Part shown: one piece after another, positions 24,180-33,610 of the stretch
How the letters are laid out: every line of letters starts with the position of its first letter
Position numbering within the stretch: the stretch's first letter is position 1
Assembly: GCF_011492965.1 (NCBI RefSeq)
Contig: NZ_CP045121.1
Span: forward strand, 2,418,001-2,482,000
Source: Rubrobacter marinus
GTDB lineage: Bacteria; Actinomycetota; Rubrobacteria; Rubrobacterales; Rubrobacteraceae
DNA: 64,000 nt
Direction: 5' to 3'
Translations under genes and position numbers: made by a program
Notes under the pieces: model-generated
Told to the model about the DNA's origin: nothing
What the model saw: only the letters and a program-made list of their open reading frames with translations
The model's database searches: none

Positions 24180-25082
24180 CTATCGGTGCGACGCGGGACG
24201 GACCCGGCCGTTGAGGTAGGCCGGGCCGCGCTCCGCGCCGCAGAGGAAGGCGGCGGCGACGATCCTGGCCTCCGTGGCGGAGGGCTTGAGCCTCGCGTTC
24301 TGCCTGAGGATGCCGTCGAGGTTGGCGACGGCCTGGAGGCCGCGCCTGGAGCCCGTCCCGCCGGCTTTCACGACCCCGCCGGCCATGCGGGAGACGTCCT
24401 CGGCCTCCTTGCGGCCGGCCCGCCGTTCCACGTCCGCGTCGGGGACCTCGGCGAGCACTTCGAGGTAGGCCTGCACGAGCGCGGGCCGGGCCGCCTCGAC
24501 CCGGGCCAGCGCCGCGTCGAGCGCGGGGCGCGCGAGCGTGCGCGTGACCTCGAAGTTGCGCGCGTACTCCGCGGCCATCGCGTCCGGCGGGCTGCCGGCG
24601 GCGGCGAAGCGCATGGCGTCGCGCAGCGTCGCGTCGCGCCCGGCGCCCAGAGCCACGCTCACGGCGCCGTGGAGGGTCCCGCCGAGGTGCTCGGGGCCCG
24701 CCTCCTCCAGCGCCCGCCCGAAGTACCGGACGTCGGCGTGGGAGAGACCGACGAGGACCTTCCCGACCCGCTCCCCGAGGAGCGCCGCCCGGGCCAGGGG
24801 CGCGAGGAGCCCGGCGGCCCCGAGGTCCGCGAACCCGGAGACCGCGCGCGAGCCGAGGACGGCCTCGAGCACCGTCTCGCCCACGGAGCGGTCGTCGGCC
24901 CCGGCGAGGGTCGCGGCGAGGGCCGGGACGCCGAGGAGGCGCGTCTCGTGGGCGACGGCCCCGTCCGAGTAGCGCGAGTCCGTCCCCGGCATCGGGGCGC
25001 TGTAGCCCAGGGTGAGGGCGCCCGAAGCGGCGGCGGCGACCTCGCCGGGGGGGAGGCCCCGCGGGAGTCCTCTCTCCGTCAA
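24180..25082 (-). CDS. CitG-like (triphosphoribosyl-dephospho-CoA synthase family) protein
   Basis: A protein of 300 residues from TTG 25082, rich in Ala and helical. The pattern ADLGAAGLLAPLARAAL, LGGTLHGAVSVALGAGRDA, MRFAAAGSPPDAMAAEY and the C-terminal GGTGSRRGLQAVANLDGIL then LKPSATEARIVAAAF follows the CitG/MdcB superfamily layout. No citrate- or malonate-decarboxylase genes are nearby, so the classic prosthetic-group role is not supported. Related proteins in other pathways exist. It is 13 nt after the peroxiredoxin gene on the same strand. Family assignment is moderate; function is open. Confidence 0.5.
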   Translation of the reverse strand: MTERGLPRGLPPGEVAAAASGALTLGYSAPMPGTDSRYSDGAVAHETRLLGVPALAATLAGADDRSVGETVLEAVLGSRAVSGFADLGAAGLLAPLARAALLGERVGKVLVGLSHADVRYFGRALEEAGPEHLGGTLHGAVSVALGAGRDATLRDAMRFAAAGSPPDAMAAEYARNFEVTRTLARPALDAALARVEAARPALVQAYLEVLAEVPDADVERRAGRKEAEDVSRMAGGVVKAGGTGSRRGLQAVANLDGILRQNARLKPSATEARIVAAAFLCGAERGPAYLNGRVRPASHR

Positions 25083-25095
25083 CCCGTCTTCCCTG

Positions 25096-25554
25096 CTAGA
25101 GGGCCTTCTCGACGTCGTCGAGGACGTCGTCGACCTCGGGCTGGTCCCTGGGGCTGTTCTCGACCTTCTTCGCCCGGACGACGCCCTCCTTGTCGATGAC
25201 GAAGTACGCGCGCTTCGGGAAGCCCGCCTCGTGCTGGACGCCGTACGCCTCGGTCACCTCGCGCCCGAAGTCCGAGAGCAGCGGGAAGTGTATCTCGCGG
25301 GTATCCGCGAACGCCTTGTGCGACCACGGGGAGTCGACGCTCACGCCCATCACCTTCACGCCCAGATCCTCGAAGCGCCCGATCTCATCCTGCAACCTGC
25401 TCATCTGGTCCGTGCAGACGCTGGACCAGTCGCCGGGATAAAAGAACAGGACGACCGGCCCGTCCTGCCTCGCCTCCTCGAGCGACACCCTGCGATCCCA
25501 ATCGTCGCTCGGCAACTCGAAATTCGGTGCCTTCTCCCCTACCTCCGCAGACAT
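25096..25554 (-). CDS. one-Cys peroxiredoxin (AhpC/TSA, BCP/AhpE-like)
   Basis: Thiol peroxidase of 152 residues that reduces hydrogen peroxide or organic peroxides. Peroxidatic Cys is in FYPGDWSSVCTDQM (about residue 45), which replaces the usual PxxxTxxC with a Ser in the Thr position. The catalytic Arg is in GFPKRAYFVID. This is the only Cys in the protein, so it must use an external thiol (one-Cys type). Start ATG 25554 gives the normal family N terminus AEVGEKAPNFELPSDD. Followed 13 nt later by the CitG-like gene. Confidence 0.88.
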   Translation of the reverse strand: MSAEVGEKAPNFELPSDDWDRRVSLEEARQDGPVVLFFYPGDWSSVCTDQMSRLQDEIGRFEDLGVKVMGVSVDSPWSHKAFADTREIHFPLLSDFGREVTEAYGVQHEAGFPKRAYFVIDKEGVVRAKKVENSPRDQPEVDDVLDDVEKAL

Positions 25555-25744
25555 CTGGACCCCTCTTTCGTTGCGACCATACTGCGTGGGCCTCATTCTA
25601 CCCGGCCTCCCGCCCGCCAACGCGGGGAGGGCGCAGTTCGCCCGCCCTTCGAACGGGTAGAATCAGCGTCCGGCGGAGCGCCAGGGCGCTCCGGAAGGCC
25701 GCCCCGAGGCGCGGCGGACGAGATGACATCGCGGGAGGAGAACC

Positions 25745-26890
25745 TTGACGACAGGCGCCGAGAAGCAGACCTTGATCCCGGACGACGCCTTCGAGAGGGG
25801 CGCCCCGGAGGGCACCCTCGGGGCGGAGGAAGAGCTCTGGCTGGCCGACCCGGCGACGATGAAGCTCGCCGGCGGGGCGCAGGAGATCCTCGCGAAGGCG
25901 CCGGAGGGTCACCTCTCCGGGGAGCTTATCGACTGCGAGATCGAGGCCAACACCGGCGTCCACGCGGACGCGGAAGGCGTTTATTCGGACCTCATCGGGC
26001 GACGTCGTTACCTCCTCTCCGAGGCCGGGCGCCTCGGGCGGGAGCTCGGGGTCAGCGGCACGCATCCCGTTGGCGACTGGCGGGAGCAGGAGATCATCGA
26101 CAAGCCACACTACCAGCGCCTCAAGGAGCGGCTGGGGTGGCTGATCCGCCGGAACAACACCTTCGCCCTGCACGTCCACTACGCGGTCAACGGCCCCGAG
26201 AAGGCCATCTACATGTTCGACCGGCTGCGCGAGTACGTGCCGCACCTCCTCGCCCTCTCCGTCAACTCGCCGTTCTGGCAGGGCGAGAACACGGACATGC
26301 AGTCCTCGCGCGTCCTGATCTTCTCGCGCTCCATGCACCGGGGCGGCCTGCCGGAGCCGATGGGCTCCTGGTCCCGGTACAAGGACTACGTGGACTACGT
26401 CCACCGCTCCGGCGCCATCGACAAGCTCGCGGAGATCTGGTGGGACGTCCGTCCCCAGCCCGCCCTGGGCACGATCGAGATGCGCGCCTCCGACGCCCAG
26501 GCCGACCCCCGGCGCACCGCCGCCCTCGTCTCCCTGACCGCCGCCCTCTGCGACGCCGTCTCCGCCGAGTACGAGGCCGGGGAGAGGCGTCCCGTCCTGC
26601 CGGCGCGCGAGATCGAGGAGAACAAGTGGAGCGCCCAGCGCTACGGCCTCGAAGGCACCTTTATCGACGCCGCCTCGCACGAGAGCGTCCCCACCCGGAA
26701 GGTCCTCGAGTCGTGGTTCCGTCTGCTCGAGGCGAGCACGGAGCGCGACCTCTCCGGCGCCGCCCGCCTCCTCGACGAGCCCACGGAGGCCGACCGCCAG
26801 CTCGAGGTCTGGCGCGAGACCGGCTCCGCCGTCGAGGTCGCCCGCGACGCGGCCCGTAGGACCCGGGCTGCGGTAGAGGAAGAGTCCTAG
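25745..26890 (+). CDS. carboxylate-amine ligase, GCS2 family
   Basis: ATP-dependent ligase related to glutamate-cysteine ligase (YbdK/EgtA group), 381 residues. Key segments: GTLGAEEELWLADP (metal/ATP-site Glu pair), GELIDCEIEANTGVH, GVSGTHPVGDWREQE, the FALHVHYAVNG strand with His, and PALGTIEMRASDAQ. Length and motifs match the stand-alone GCS2 enzymes whose physiological product is usually unproven: gamma-glutamylcysteine is one option and other amides are possible. TTG 25745 follows GGAGGAGAACC. A TAGAAT sits near 25658 as a possible -10. Confidence 0.85.
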   Translation: MTTGAEKQTLIPDDAFERGAPEGTLGAEEELWLADPATMKLAGGAQEILAKAPEGHLSGELIDCEIEANTGVHADAEGVYSDLIGRRRYLLSEAGRLGRELGVSGTHPVGDWREQEIIDKPHYQRLKERLGWLIRRNNTFALHVHYAVNGPEKAIYMFDRLREYVPHLLALSVNSPFWQGENTDMQSSRVLIFSRSMHRGGLPEPMGSWSRYKDYVDYVHRSGAIDKLAEIWWDVRPQPALGTIEMRASDAQADPRRTAALVSLTAALCDAVSAEYEAGERRPVLPAREIEENKWSAQRYGLEGTFIDAASHESVPTRKVLESWFRLLEASTERDLSGAARLLDEPTEADRQLEVWRETGSAVEVARDAARRTRAAVEEES

Positions 26891-26903
26891 ACCCGCCCTC
26901 GCG

Positions 26904-27249
26904 CTACGGGGAGGAGTTCACCTCCAGGACGCCGATGTCCAGGATCAGGGTCCCCGCCGCCTCCCCGGCGGCGGCGACGGTGATCTCGGTCCCGGGCTCC
27001 AGTTCGTCGACGATCGAGAGCGGGACGTGCATGGCGCCCCCGGCGGAGATCGGGAAGTAGCGCATCACCTTGCCGTCCTTGAGCAGGGTGACATTGACCA
27101 TCCCCCCGAGGAGTTCCCGGCCCGCACGTACTGCACGCCCGCGGTGCAGCCCTGCGGAACCTCGTAGGTCAGGTTGAGGGGCGAGGGCGAGTCCAGCCCC
27201 CGCCCTCGACGGCGGTGATGGTCTGCAGGAGTACGGTCGTGTAGGGCAT
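26904..27249 (-). CDS. small beta-rich hypothetical protein (two frameshifts)
   Basis: Assembled from three frames: a start MPYTTVLLQTITAVEG (ATG 27249), then GLDSPSPLNLTYEVPQGCTAG, then NVTLLKDGKVMRYFPI to the stop at 26904. Breaks lie near 27198 (run of C) and 27103. Restored length is about 115 residues. Alternating hydrophobic strands and no TM helix suggest a small beta sandwich. Not recognised. Same strand as and downstream of narK, separated by a stem-loop. Confidence 0.5.
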
Positions 27250-27272
27250 CGCGTTCCCCTTCCGTCGGTCCC

Positions 27273-27305
27273 GGGCGGGACGCCTGCTGTCCCGCCCCGC
27301 TTTTT
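27273..27305 (+). terminator. stem-loop with T-run
   Basis: Nine-bp stem GGGCGGGAC / GTCCCGCCC with a 7-nt loop, followed on the plus strand by CCGC and five T. It lies just past the narK stop. The T-run faces the plus strand although neighbouring genes are on the minus strand; it may end antisense or read-through transcripts. Confidence 0.5.
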
Positions 27306-27306
27306 C

Positions 27307-28728
27307 CTAGCAGCGGATCTCGGCGTTCTTGCGGAAGTAGAAGTACCAGGTGACGGCGACGCAGGTCACGTAGAACGCGACGAAGGCGGTGAGGGCCGTC
27401 TGGGGCCCGCCGGTCGCGCCGATGGAGTACTTGTAGGCCTGCGGGATGACGAAGCCCCCGTAGGCCGCGATCGCGCCGATGAACCCGATGGCGAAGGCAC
27501 CCTCCTTCAGGCCGCGGCGGCGCGCCTCGGCCAGTATCCCTTCGCCCTGCCCCTCGACCTCGCGCTCGCGCTCGGTGCGGAAGATGAACGGGATCATGCG
27601 GTACGTCGAGCCGTTGCCGACGCCGGTCGTCAGGAACAGCAGCATGAACGAGAGGAAGAAGCCCGCGAACGACTGGACGGAGAGGAAGTACAGGACGCCG
27701 AGGACCGCGCATATCATCACGACAAAGGTCCACAGCGTGATCCTGGCCCCGCCGAGCTTGTCCGAGAGCCAGCCGCCGAACGGGCGCACCAGGGAGCCGA
27801 CGATAGGGCCCAGGGCCGCCATCCAGGTGGCGGCGTACTCGGGGAACTGGTTGCCGATAAGGACGGGGAAGCTCGCCGAGTAGCCGATAAACGAGCCGAA
27901 CGTCCCGATGTACAGGTAGCTCATCACCCAGGTGTGCTTGCGCTTCGCCACCGGGGCCTGCTCCCTCGGGGAGGCCTGAGAGACGTTCAGGTTGTTCATG
28001 AAAAGGAACGCCCCGAGGGCGGCTAGCAGGATCAGGGGCACCCAGAAGAACGCCGCGTTCTGGATAAAGACCTGGCTCGTCTCGCCGGTGGCGGCGTCGG
28101 TCCTGGTCTGCGAGGCGCCCCCGAAGACGGCCCCGAGAGCGGCCGAAGCCACGACGAACGGGACGATAAGCTGCACGACGCCCACCCCGAGGTTGCCGCC
28201 CGCGGCGTTGATCCCGAGCGCCGTCCCCTTCTTGTCGTTCGGGTAGAAGTAGCCGATGTTCGCCATGCTGGAGGAGAAGTTGCCGCCCCCGAAGCCTCCC
28301 AAAGCCGCCGCGACGACGAACAGCCAGTAAGGGGTCTCCGGGTTCTGGATGATGATCCCGAGCATCACGGTCGGGATCAGGAGCAAGAGCGCGCTGATCA
28401 CGGTCCAGTTGCGCCCCCCGAAGATGCCAACAGCGAACGTGTACGGGAAGCGCATCGTCGCCCCCACGAGCGGCGGTATCGCCACGAGCCCGAAAAGCTG
28501 CGGGGCCGTGAAGGCGAACCCTATGAGCGGCAACAGCGCCGCCACGATGCTGAAGAGCTGCCACACGGAGAAGCCGAGAAACTCCGCGAAGATCGAGAAG
28601 ACGAGGTTGCGCCTCGCGACGCGCCTGCCCTTCGCCTCCCAGAACCCCTCATCCTCCGGGTTCCACTCGTTTATCCACCCGCCACCCCTGATGCCTTCGC
28701 GCTCTATCGCGCCGCCTCTCGCTGACAT
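27307..28728 (-). CDS. narK: nitrate/nitrite MFS transporter
   Basis: Major-facilitator transporter of the NarK/NasA family, 473 residues and about 12 TM helices. Evidence: FLGFSVWQLFSIVAALLP in TM1, the nitrate-signature-like GFGGGNFSSSMANIGYF (a Gly-rich helix), GINAAGGNLGVGVVQL, and the second signature TTGVGNGSTYRMIPFIFR. ATG 28728 is preceded by a GGGGG stretch. Divergent from the nasA-nirB-nirD operon, so it probably imports nitrate for assimilation. The long loop after TM10 (REREVEGQGEGIL) is an extra cytoplasmic segment. Confidence 0.9.
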   Translation of the reverse strand: MSARGGAIEREGIRGGGWINEWNPEDEGFWEAKGRRVARRNLVFSIFAEFLGFSVWQLFSIVAALLPLIGFAFTAPQLFGLVAIPPLVGATMRFPYTFAVGIFGGRNWTVISALLLLIPTVMLGIIIQNPETPYWLFVVAAALGGFGGGNFSSSMANIGYFYPNDKKGTALGINAAGGNLGVGVVQLIVPFVVASAALGAVFGGASQTRTDAATGETSQVFIQNAAFFWVPLILLAALGAFLFMNNLNVSQASPREQAPVAKRKHTWVMSYLYIGTFGSFIGYSASFPVLIGNQFPEYAATWMAALGPIVGSLVRPFGGWLSDKLGGARITLWTFVVMICAVLGVLYFLSVQSFAGFFLSFMLLFLTTGVGNGSTYRMIPFIFRTEREREVEGQGEGILAEARRRGLKEGAFAIGFIGAIAAYGGFVIPQAYKYSIGATGGPQTALTAFVAFYVTCVAVTWYFYFRKNAEIRC

Positions 28729-28977
28729 CGGCCCTCGACCCCCTTCTGCCTCGTAGGAACAAGCCGGAACTCGACGGGGCGAAGGACGGTGCCCCGACGC
28801 CGTCAATGCTACGGACGCGTCACAAGCGCGGTCTTTATGCATACGACCAGAAACGGCGAGCACCTATGTGCGCAATGTCTATACACCGGGCCGATGTAGG
28901 CGAGCCGCCCCCTCCCCTAACCTTTGGGGCGTCGGTTGTTCCGTTTGCAGGTCCGTCGTAGGGGAGGGCGCATAAGT
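28729..28977. promoter_or_regulatory. narK-nasA divergent control region
   Basis: 249 nt without a gene. It must hold promoters for both directions; AT-richer spots are TTTATGCATACG (about 28831) and GTCTATACACC (about 28877). There is a short repeat GCAC-CTAT-GTGC at 28860-28871. I find no convincing GlnR box or known riboswitch. Confidence 0.45.
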
Positions 28978-31224
28978 TTGGCCGCAGGCAAGAAGAAGAC
29001 GGCCCCCGAGCGTTGGGCGCGTTCCACGTGCCCCTACTGCGGGGTGGGATGCGGGGTCGAGGCGGGGGTGAAAGGCGGCAGGATCGTCTCCATCCGGGGG
29101 GACCGCTCGCATCCGGCGAACTTCGGGAAGCTCTGCCCGAAGCCGGCGGGCCTGCCGGAGGCGGTCCACCACCCCGACCGCCTGACCCACCCCCTGAGGC
29201 GCAAGCCGGGCGGGGGCTTCGGGCGCGTCTCGTGGGACGAGGCCCTCGGGGAGGTCGCCCAGAAGCTCGGCGCCACGATCCGGGATCACGGGCCGGACGC
29301 CGCGGCGTTCTACGTCTCCGGCCAGCTCCTCACGGAGGACTACTACGCCGCCGGGAAGCTCGCGCGGGGGTACCTCGGGGTCGCGAACGTCGACTCCAAC
29401 TCGCGGCTGTGCATGTCGAGCGCGGTGGCCGGCTACAAGGGGGCGTTCGGGTCGGACGGTCCGCCCTCCTCCTACGCGGACGTGGGGTACGCCGAGTGCA
29501 TCGCGCTCTGGGGCTCGAACACCGCCGACTGTCACCCCGTGACGTTCGGCAGGATCTTGCAGCGCAAAAGGGACCCCAGGGTCTCCGTGATCGTCGTAGA
29601 CCCGCGCCGCACCGCGACGGCGGAGATCGCCGACGTCTTTCTCCCCATAAGACCCGGCACCGACCTCGCGCTCGCCAACGCGATGCTCCGGGTCGTCCTC
29701 GACGAGGGGCTCGTCGACGAGAGGTTCGTCGGGCGCCACACCGAGGGCTTCGAGGAGGCGGCGGAGATCGCCTACGAGTGGACGCCCCGGCGGGCCGCCA
29801 GGGTGTGCGGCGTCGAGGCGGAGGACATCGTCGAGGCGGCGCGCCGCTTCGGCGAGGCGAAGACCGCGATGGCGCTGTGGACGATGGGCGTCAACCAGAG
29901 CGCGCAGGGGACGCTGAAGAACCGCGCGATCATCAACCTCTGCCTCGCGACCGGGAACGTCGGCAAGGTCGGGACCGGCCCGTTCAGCTTGACGGGACAG
30001 CCCAACGCGATGGGCGGCCGGGAGGTCGGCGGCCTCGCGCACCTCCTGCCGGGCTACCGGCTGATCGAGAACGAAGGAGACCGCCGCGAGGTGGAGGGGG
30101 CCTGGGGAATAGAGGAGGGCAGCATCCCCTCGAAGCCGGGTCTCCCGGCGGTCGAGTCGTTCAGGGCGCTCGGGGAGGGCGACGTGAAGTTCTTGTGGGT
30201 GGCGGCGACGAACCCGGCGGCCTCCATGCCGGACCTGAACAGGGTCCGCAAGGCCCTCGCCGACGCCCCGTTCCTCGTCGTCTCGGACGCGTACCCGACG
30301 GAGACGACGGCCCTCGCCGACCTCGTGCTGCCGGCGGCGGCCTGGGGCGAGAAGGCCGGGGCGATGACGAACTCCGAGCGCCGCGTGAGCATCGTCGAGA
30401 AGCTCGTCGAGCCGCCCGGCGAGGCGAGGGCGGACTGGGAGATCTTCGCGGGCGTCGCCAGGGAGATGGGCTTCGGGGAGGCGTTCGGCTGGGGGAGCTC
30501 CGCCGAGGTCTACGAGGAGTACCGGGAGCTCACGCGCGGCAGGTTCCCCGACGTAACGGGCATCTCGCACGAGCGCCTCAGGGAGCGGCCGGTGCAGTGG
30601 CCCGCCCCGGACCGCATGGACCACGAGGAGAGGCCGTTTCATGGGATCGCGCGGAGCATCTGGGAGCGCGACGAGGAGGAGCACCCCGGCACCCCGCGCC
30701 TCTACGTAGACAAAAAGTTCAACACGCCGAGCGGCAAGGCCCGCTTCGCCCCGACGCCTCACGACGCGGGCCTCGCCGAGGAGACGGGCACCGAGTTTCC
30801 GCTCGTCCTCTCGACCGGCCGCATAAAGAACCAGTGGCACACGATGACCCGCACCGGCCGCTCGGCGAAGCTGACGAAGGGCCTCTCCGGCCCGTTCGTG
30901 ATGCTCCACCCCGACGCGGCCGGGAGTTCCGGGGTGACGGACGGGGAGGCGGCCCGGGTGGTCTCGGAGCGGGGCTCGTTCGTCGCGAGGGCCGTGGTGA
31001 CGGACGAGATGCAGGCCGGGACGGTCTTCGCGCCTTTCCACTGGGGCGACCTGTGGACGGAGGGCGGGAGCGTCAACGACGCGACGCACGACGAGCGAGA
31101 CCCCGTCAGCCTCCAGCCCGAGCTCAAGGGGGCCGCGGTGAGGGTCGAGCCGGTGGGTGCGGAGGAAGCGACGAGAGAAGAGCGAGCGACCGCGGAGGCG
31201 CTCTCCGCGTGGGACGGGAGTTGA
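28978..31224 (+). CDS. nasA: assimilatory nitrate reductase, molybdopterin catalytic subunit
   Basis: Reduces nitrate to nitrite in the cytoplasm with Mo-bis-MGD and a [4Fe-4S] cluster. 748 residues. N-terminal cysteines CPYCGVGC (about 18-25) and LCPKP (about 51) bind Fe-S; the Mo-ligating Cys is in DSNSRLCMSSAV (about 145). Cofactor motifs: ALWGSNTADCHP, MGVNQSAQG, GTGPFSLTGQPNAMGGREVGG. The C-terminal MGD domain has LSTGRIKNQWHTMTRTG. TTG 28978 fits a GGGGAGGG site. Shorter than NasA proteins carrying a C-terminal BFD domain. nirB starts one base after its stop. Confidence 0.92.
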   Translation: MAAGKKKTAPERWARSTCPYCGVGCGVEAGVKGGRIVSIRGDRSHPANFGKLCPKPAGLPEAVHHPDRLTHPLRRKPGGGFGRVSWDEALGEVAQKLGATIRDHGPDAAAFYVSGQLLTEDYYAAGKLARGYLGVANVDSNSRLCMSSAVAGYKGAFGSDGPPSSYADVGYAECIALWGSNTADCHPVTFGRILQRKRDPRVSVIVVDPRRTATAEIADVFLPIRPGTDLALANAMLRVVLDEGLVDERFVGRHTEGFEEAAEIAYEWTPRRAARVCGVEAEDIVEAARRFGEAKTAMALWTMGVNQSAQGTLKNRAIINLCLATGNVGKVGTGPFSLTGQPNAMGGREVGGLAHLLPGYRLIENEGDRREVEGAWGIEEGSIPSKPGLPAVESFRALGEGDVKFLWVAATNPAASMPDLNRVRKALADAPFLVVSDAYPTETTALADLVLPAAAWGEKAGAMTNSERRVSIVEKLVEPPGEARADWEIFAGVAREMGFGEAFGWGSSAEVYEEYRELTRGRFPDVTGISHERLRERPVQWPAPDRMDHEERPFHGIARSIWERDEEEHPGTPRLYVDKKFNTPSGKARFAPTPHDAGLAEETGTEFPLVLSTGRIKNQWHTMTRTGRSAKLTKGLSGPFVMLHPDAAGSSGVTDGEAARVVSERGSFVARAVVTDEMQAGTVFAPFHWGDLWTEGGSVNDATHDERDPVSLQPELKGAAVRVEPVGAEEATREERATAEALSAWDGS

Positions 31225-31225
31225 G

Positions 31226-33610
31226 ATGAGCGGGACGAGGATCGTGGTAATAGGGAACGGGATCGCCGGGGCGGCGCTGGTCGACAGCCTCGTCGAGGAA
31301 GCACCTGGGGGGTTCTCGATAACGCTCTACGGGGACGAGCACGTCGGTACCTACGACAGGGTGCGCCTCTCCGAGTACATGGCCGGCTCGGTCGGCCTGG
31401 AGGAGCTCGGGATGCGGCCGAGGGACTGGTACGCCGAGCGCGGCATCGACGTGCGCCTCGGGGTGAGGGTGGAGGAGATCAACGCAGCCGCGAAGAAGGT
31501 ACGCGGGGACGACGGGGAGTGGGTTCCTTACGACAAGCTCGTTCTGGCAACGGGCTCGTCGTCCTGGATCCCGCCGATGATCGGGCGCGAGAAGGACGGC
31601 GTCTTCGTCTTTAGGACGGTGCGCGACACGGAGGAGATGCTGGAGGCGGAGCCGGAGAAGGCCGTCGTGATCGGGGGCGGCCTCCTCGGCCTAGAAGCGG
31701 CCTACGGTCTCACGAACCGCGGCGCCGGTGTCACGGTCGTCCACCGCTCGGGGCATCCCATGAACCAGCAGCTCGACGGCCCCGCCGGCGCGATGCTCGC
31801 GCGCGCTATGGGCGACCTTGGCGTGGGCATGCGCCTGAACGCGCACTCCGAGGAGATCCTCGGCAACGGCAGCGTCCGGGGGGTGCGCCTGCGCGGCGGC
31901 GAGGAGCTAGACGCCGACCTCGTCGTCATCTGCACGGGCATCCGCCCGAACGCCGGGCTCGCCCGGAGGGCCGGCCTCAAGGTCAACACCGGCATCGTCG
32001 TCGACGACCACCTGAAGACCAGCGCCGAGGACGTCTACGCCGTCGGCGAGTGCGCCGAGCACGGCGGGAAGACGATCGGGCTCGTGGCGCCCGCCCTGGA
32101 GCAGGTCCGCGTCCTCTCCCGCCGCCTCCGGGGCGACGAGAACTCCCGCTACGTCCCCGGCGGCACCGCGACGCGCCTCAAAGTCATGGGCGTCGATCTA
32201 GAATCGGCCGGGGACGTCTACGGCGAGGGGCCAGGCGCCGAGGCGATCCTGAGCTCCAACCCCGTCAAGGGCATCTACCGCAAGGCCGTCGTCCGCGACG
32301 GCAGGGTCGTCGGCGTGGTGCTGCTCGGCGACACGACGGGCGGGCCGCAGCTTCTCGGCGCGGTCCGGCAGGGCGCGGGGGCCGAAGAGTACGCGGACCT
32401 GATCCTCGGCTCCGGCGGCGGGGTCGAGGCCCCCCCGCTCCCCGACGACGCCCAGGTCTGCGACTGCAACGGGGTCTCGAAGGGCCGGATCCTCGTCGCC
32501 ATCACCGAGAAGGGCGCCGACACCGTCGCCAAGGTCGGCGCCGCGACGAAGGCGGGCGCCTCCTGCGGCAGCTGCAAGCCGATCATAAAGACGGTCCTCG
32601 AAGAAGCCACGGGCGGCCCGGTCGAGGAGAAGGAGGAGCTCTGCAAGTGCATGGGGCTCTCCACCGACGACGTCCGCGGCATCGTGAAGCAGCGCGGCAT
32701 CAAGAGCGTCAGCGCCCTGGGCGAGGCGTGCGGCGCCGGCAAGGCCTGCTCGGACTGCAAGGTCGGCCTCACCTACGTCGTCAGCGAGGTCAACGCGAAC
32801 CGCCACGAGGAGGAGCGCCACGCCCGCCACATAAACGACCGGGTACACGGCAACATCCAGAACGACGGGACGTTCTCCATCGTCCCCCGCACGCGCGGCG
32901 GCGTCACCACCGCCGACGAGCTCCGGCGCATCGCCGACGTCGCCGAGAAGTACGAGGCGCGCATGATCAAGATAACCGGCTCCCAGCGCCTCGACATCCT
33001 CGGCGTCAGAAAGGAAGACCTCCCAAGCGCCTGGGAGGACCTCGGCATGCCCAGCGGGTTCGCCTACGGCAAGGCGTTCCGCCAGGTCAAGACGTGCGTC
33101 GGCACGGAGTTCTGCCGCTTCGGCGTCGGCGACTCGACGGGCCTGGGGATCGAGCTCGAAGAGGCGTTCGAGAACCTCTACACCCCGGCGAAGGTGAAGA
33201 TGGCGGCCTCCGGCTGCCCCAGAAACTGCGCAGAGTCGACCGTCAAGGACGTCGGCGTCATCGCGATCGAGGGCGGCTGGCAGGTCTGGGTCGGCGGGGC
33301 GGCGGGCATGGACGTCCGGAAGGGCGACCTGCTCGCCACCGTCGAGACGCACGAGGAGGCGGTGAGGGTCGTCAAGGCGTTCTTCCAGTATTACCGGGAG
33401 AACGGGCGCTGGAAGGAGCGCACCTACGACTTCGTCCCGCGGGTCGGCCTGGAGGAGATCAAGAAGCACGTCCTCTCCGAGGACTCCGGCGAGCCCGAGG
33501 GGCTCAGGGAGCGTCTCGCGGAGGCGAAGGCGGCCTCGTACGATCCGTGGCAGGAGCGGGTTCAGAACAAGACGAGAAACCAGTTCGCGGGGGTGGTCAA
33601 TGACGGATAG
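31226..33610 (+). CDS. nirB: assimilatory nitrite reductase large subunit
   Basis: Reduces nitrite to ammonium with NAD(P)H, siroheme and [4Fe-4S]. 794 residues. FAD site VIGNGIAGAALVD (start), NAD site VIGGGLLGLEAAYG (about 150), and FAD contact VYAVGECAEHGG. Two BFD-type [2Fe-2S] domains: CDCNG...CGSCKP (about 411-450) and CKCMG...CSDCK (about 472-510). Siroheme/Fe-S site CVGTEFCRFG (about 622) and SGCPRNCAES (about 662). Complete, no frameshift. Overlaps nirD by 11 nt. Electron donor type (NADH or NADPH) not decided. Confidence 0.93.
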   Translation: MSGTRIVVIGNGIAGAALVDSLVEEAPGGFSITLYGDEHVGTYDRVRLSEYMAGSVGLEELGMRPRDWYAERGIDVRLGVRVEEINAAAKKVRGDDGEWVPYDKLVLATGSSSWIPPMIGREKDGVFVFRTVRDTEEMLEAEPEKAVVIGGGLLGLEAAYGLTNRGAGVTVVHRSGHPMNQQLDGPAGAMLARAMGDLGVGMRLNAHSEEILGNGSVRGVRLRGGEELDADLVVICTGIRPNAGLARRAGLKVNTGIVVDDHLKTSAEDVYAVGECAEHGGKTIGLVAPALEQVRVLSRRLRGDENSRYVPGGTATRLKVMGVDLESAGDVYGEGPGAEAILSSNPVKGIYRKAVVRDGRVVGVVLLGDTTGGPQLLGAVRQGAGAEEYADLILGSGGGVEAPPLPDDAQVCDCNGVSKGRILVAITEKGADTVAKVGAATKAGASCGSCKPIIKTVLEEATGGPVEEKEELCKCMGLSTDDVRGIVKQRGIKSVSALGEACGAGKACSDCKVGLTYVVSEVNANRHEEERHARHINDRVHGNIQNDGTFSIVPRTRGGVTTADELRRIADVAEKYEARMIKITGSQRLDILGVRKEDLPSAWEDLGMPSGFAYGKAFRQVKTCVGTEFCRFGVGDSTGLGIELEEAFENLYTPAKVKMAASGCPRNCAESTVKDVGVIAIEGGWQVWVGGAAGMDVRKGDLLATVETHEEAVRVVKAFFQYYRENGRWKERTYDFVPRVGLEEIKKHVLSEDSGEPEGLRERLAEAKAASYDPWQERVQNKTRNQFAGVVNDG

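Noticed and set aside
28860..28871. GCAC-CTAT-GTGC repeat as a GlnR or NasR site
   Set aside because: Too short and unlike known GlnR half-sites; could be chance.
28879..31089. A 736-codon minus-strand frame opposite nasA
   Set aside because: The nasA frame has all cofactor motifs; the antisense protein is Arg/Pro/Leu-rich with none.
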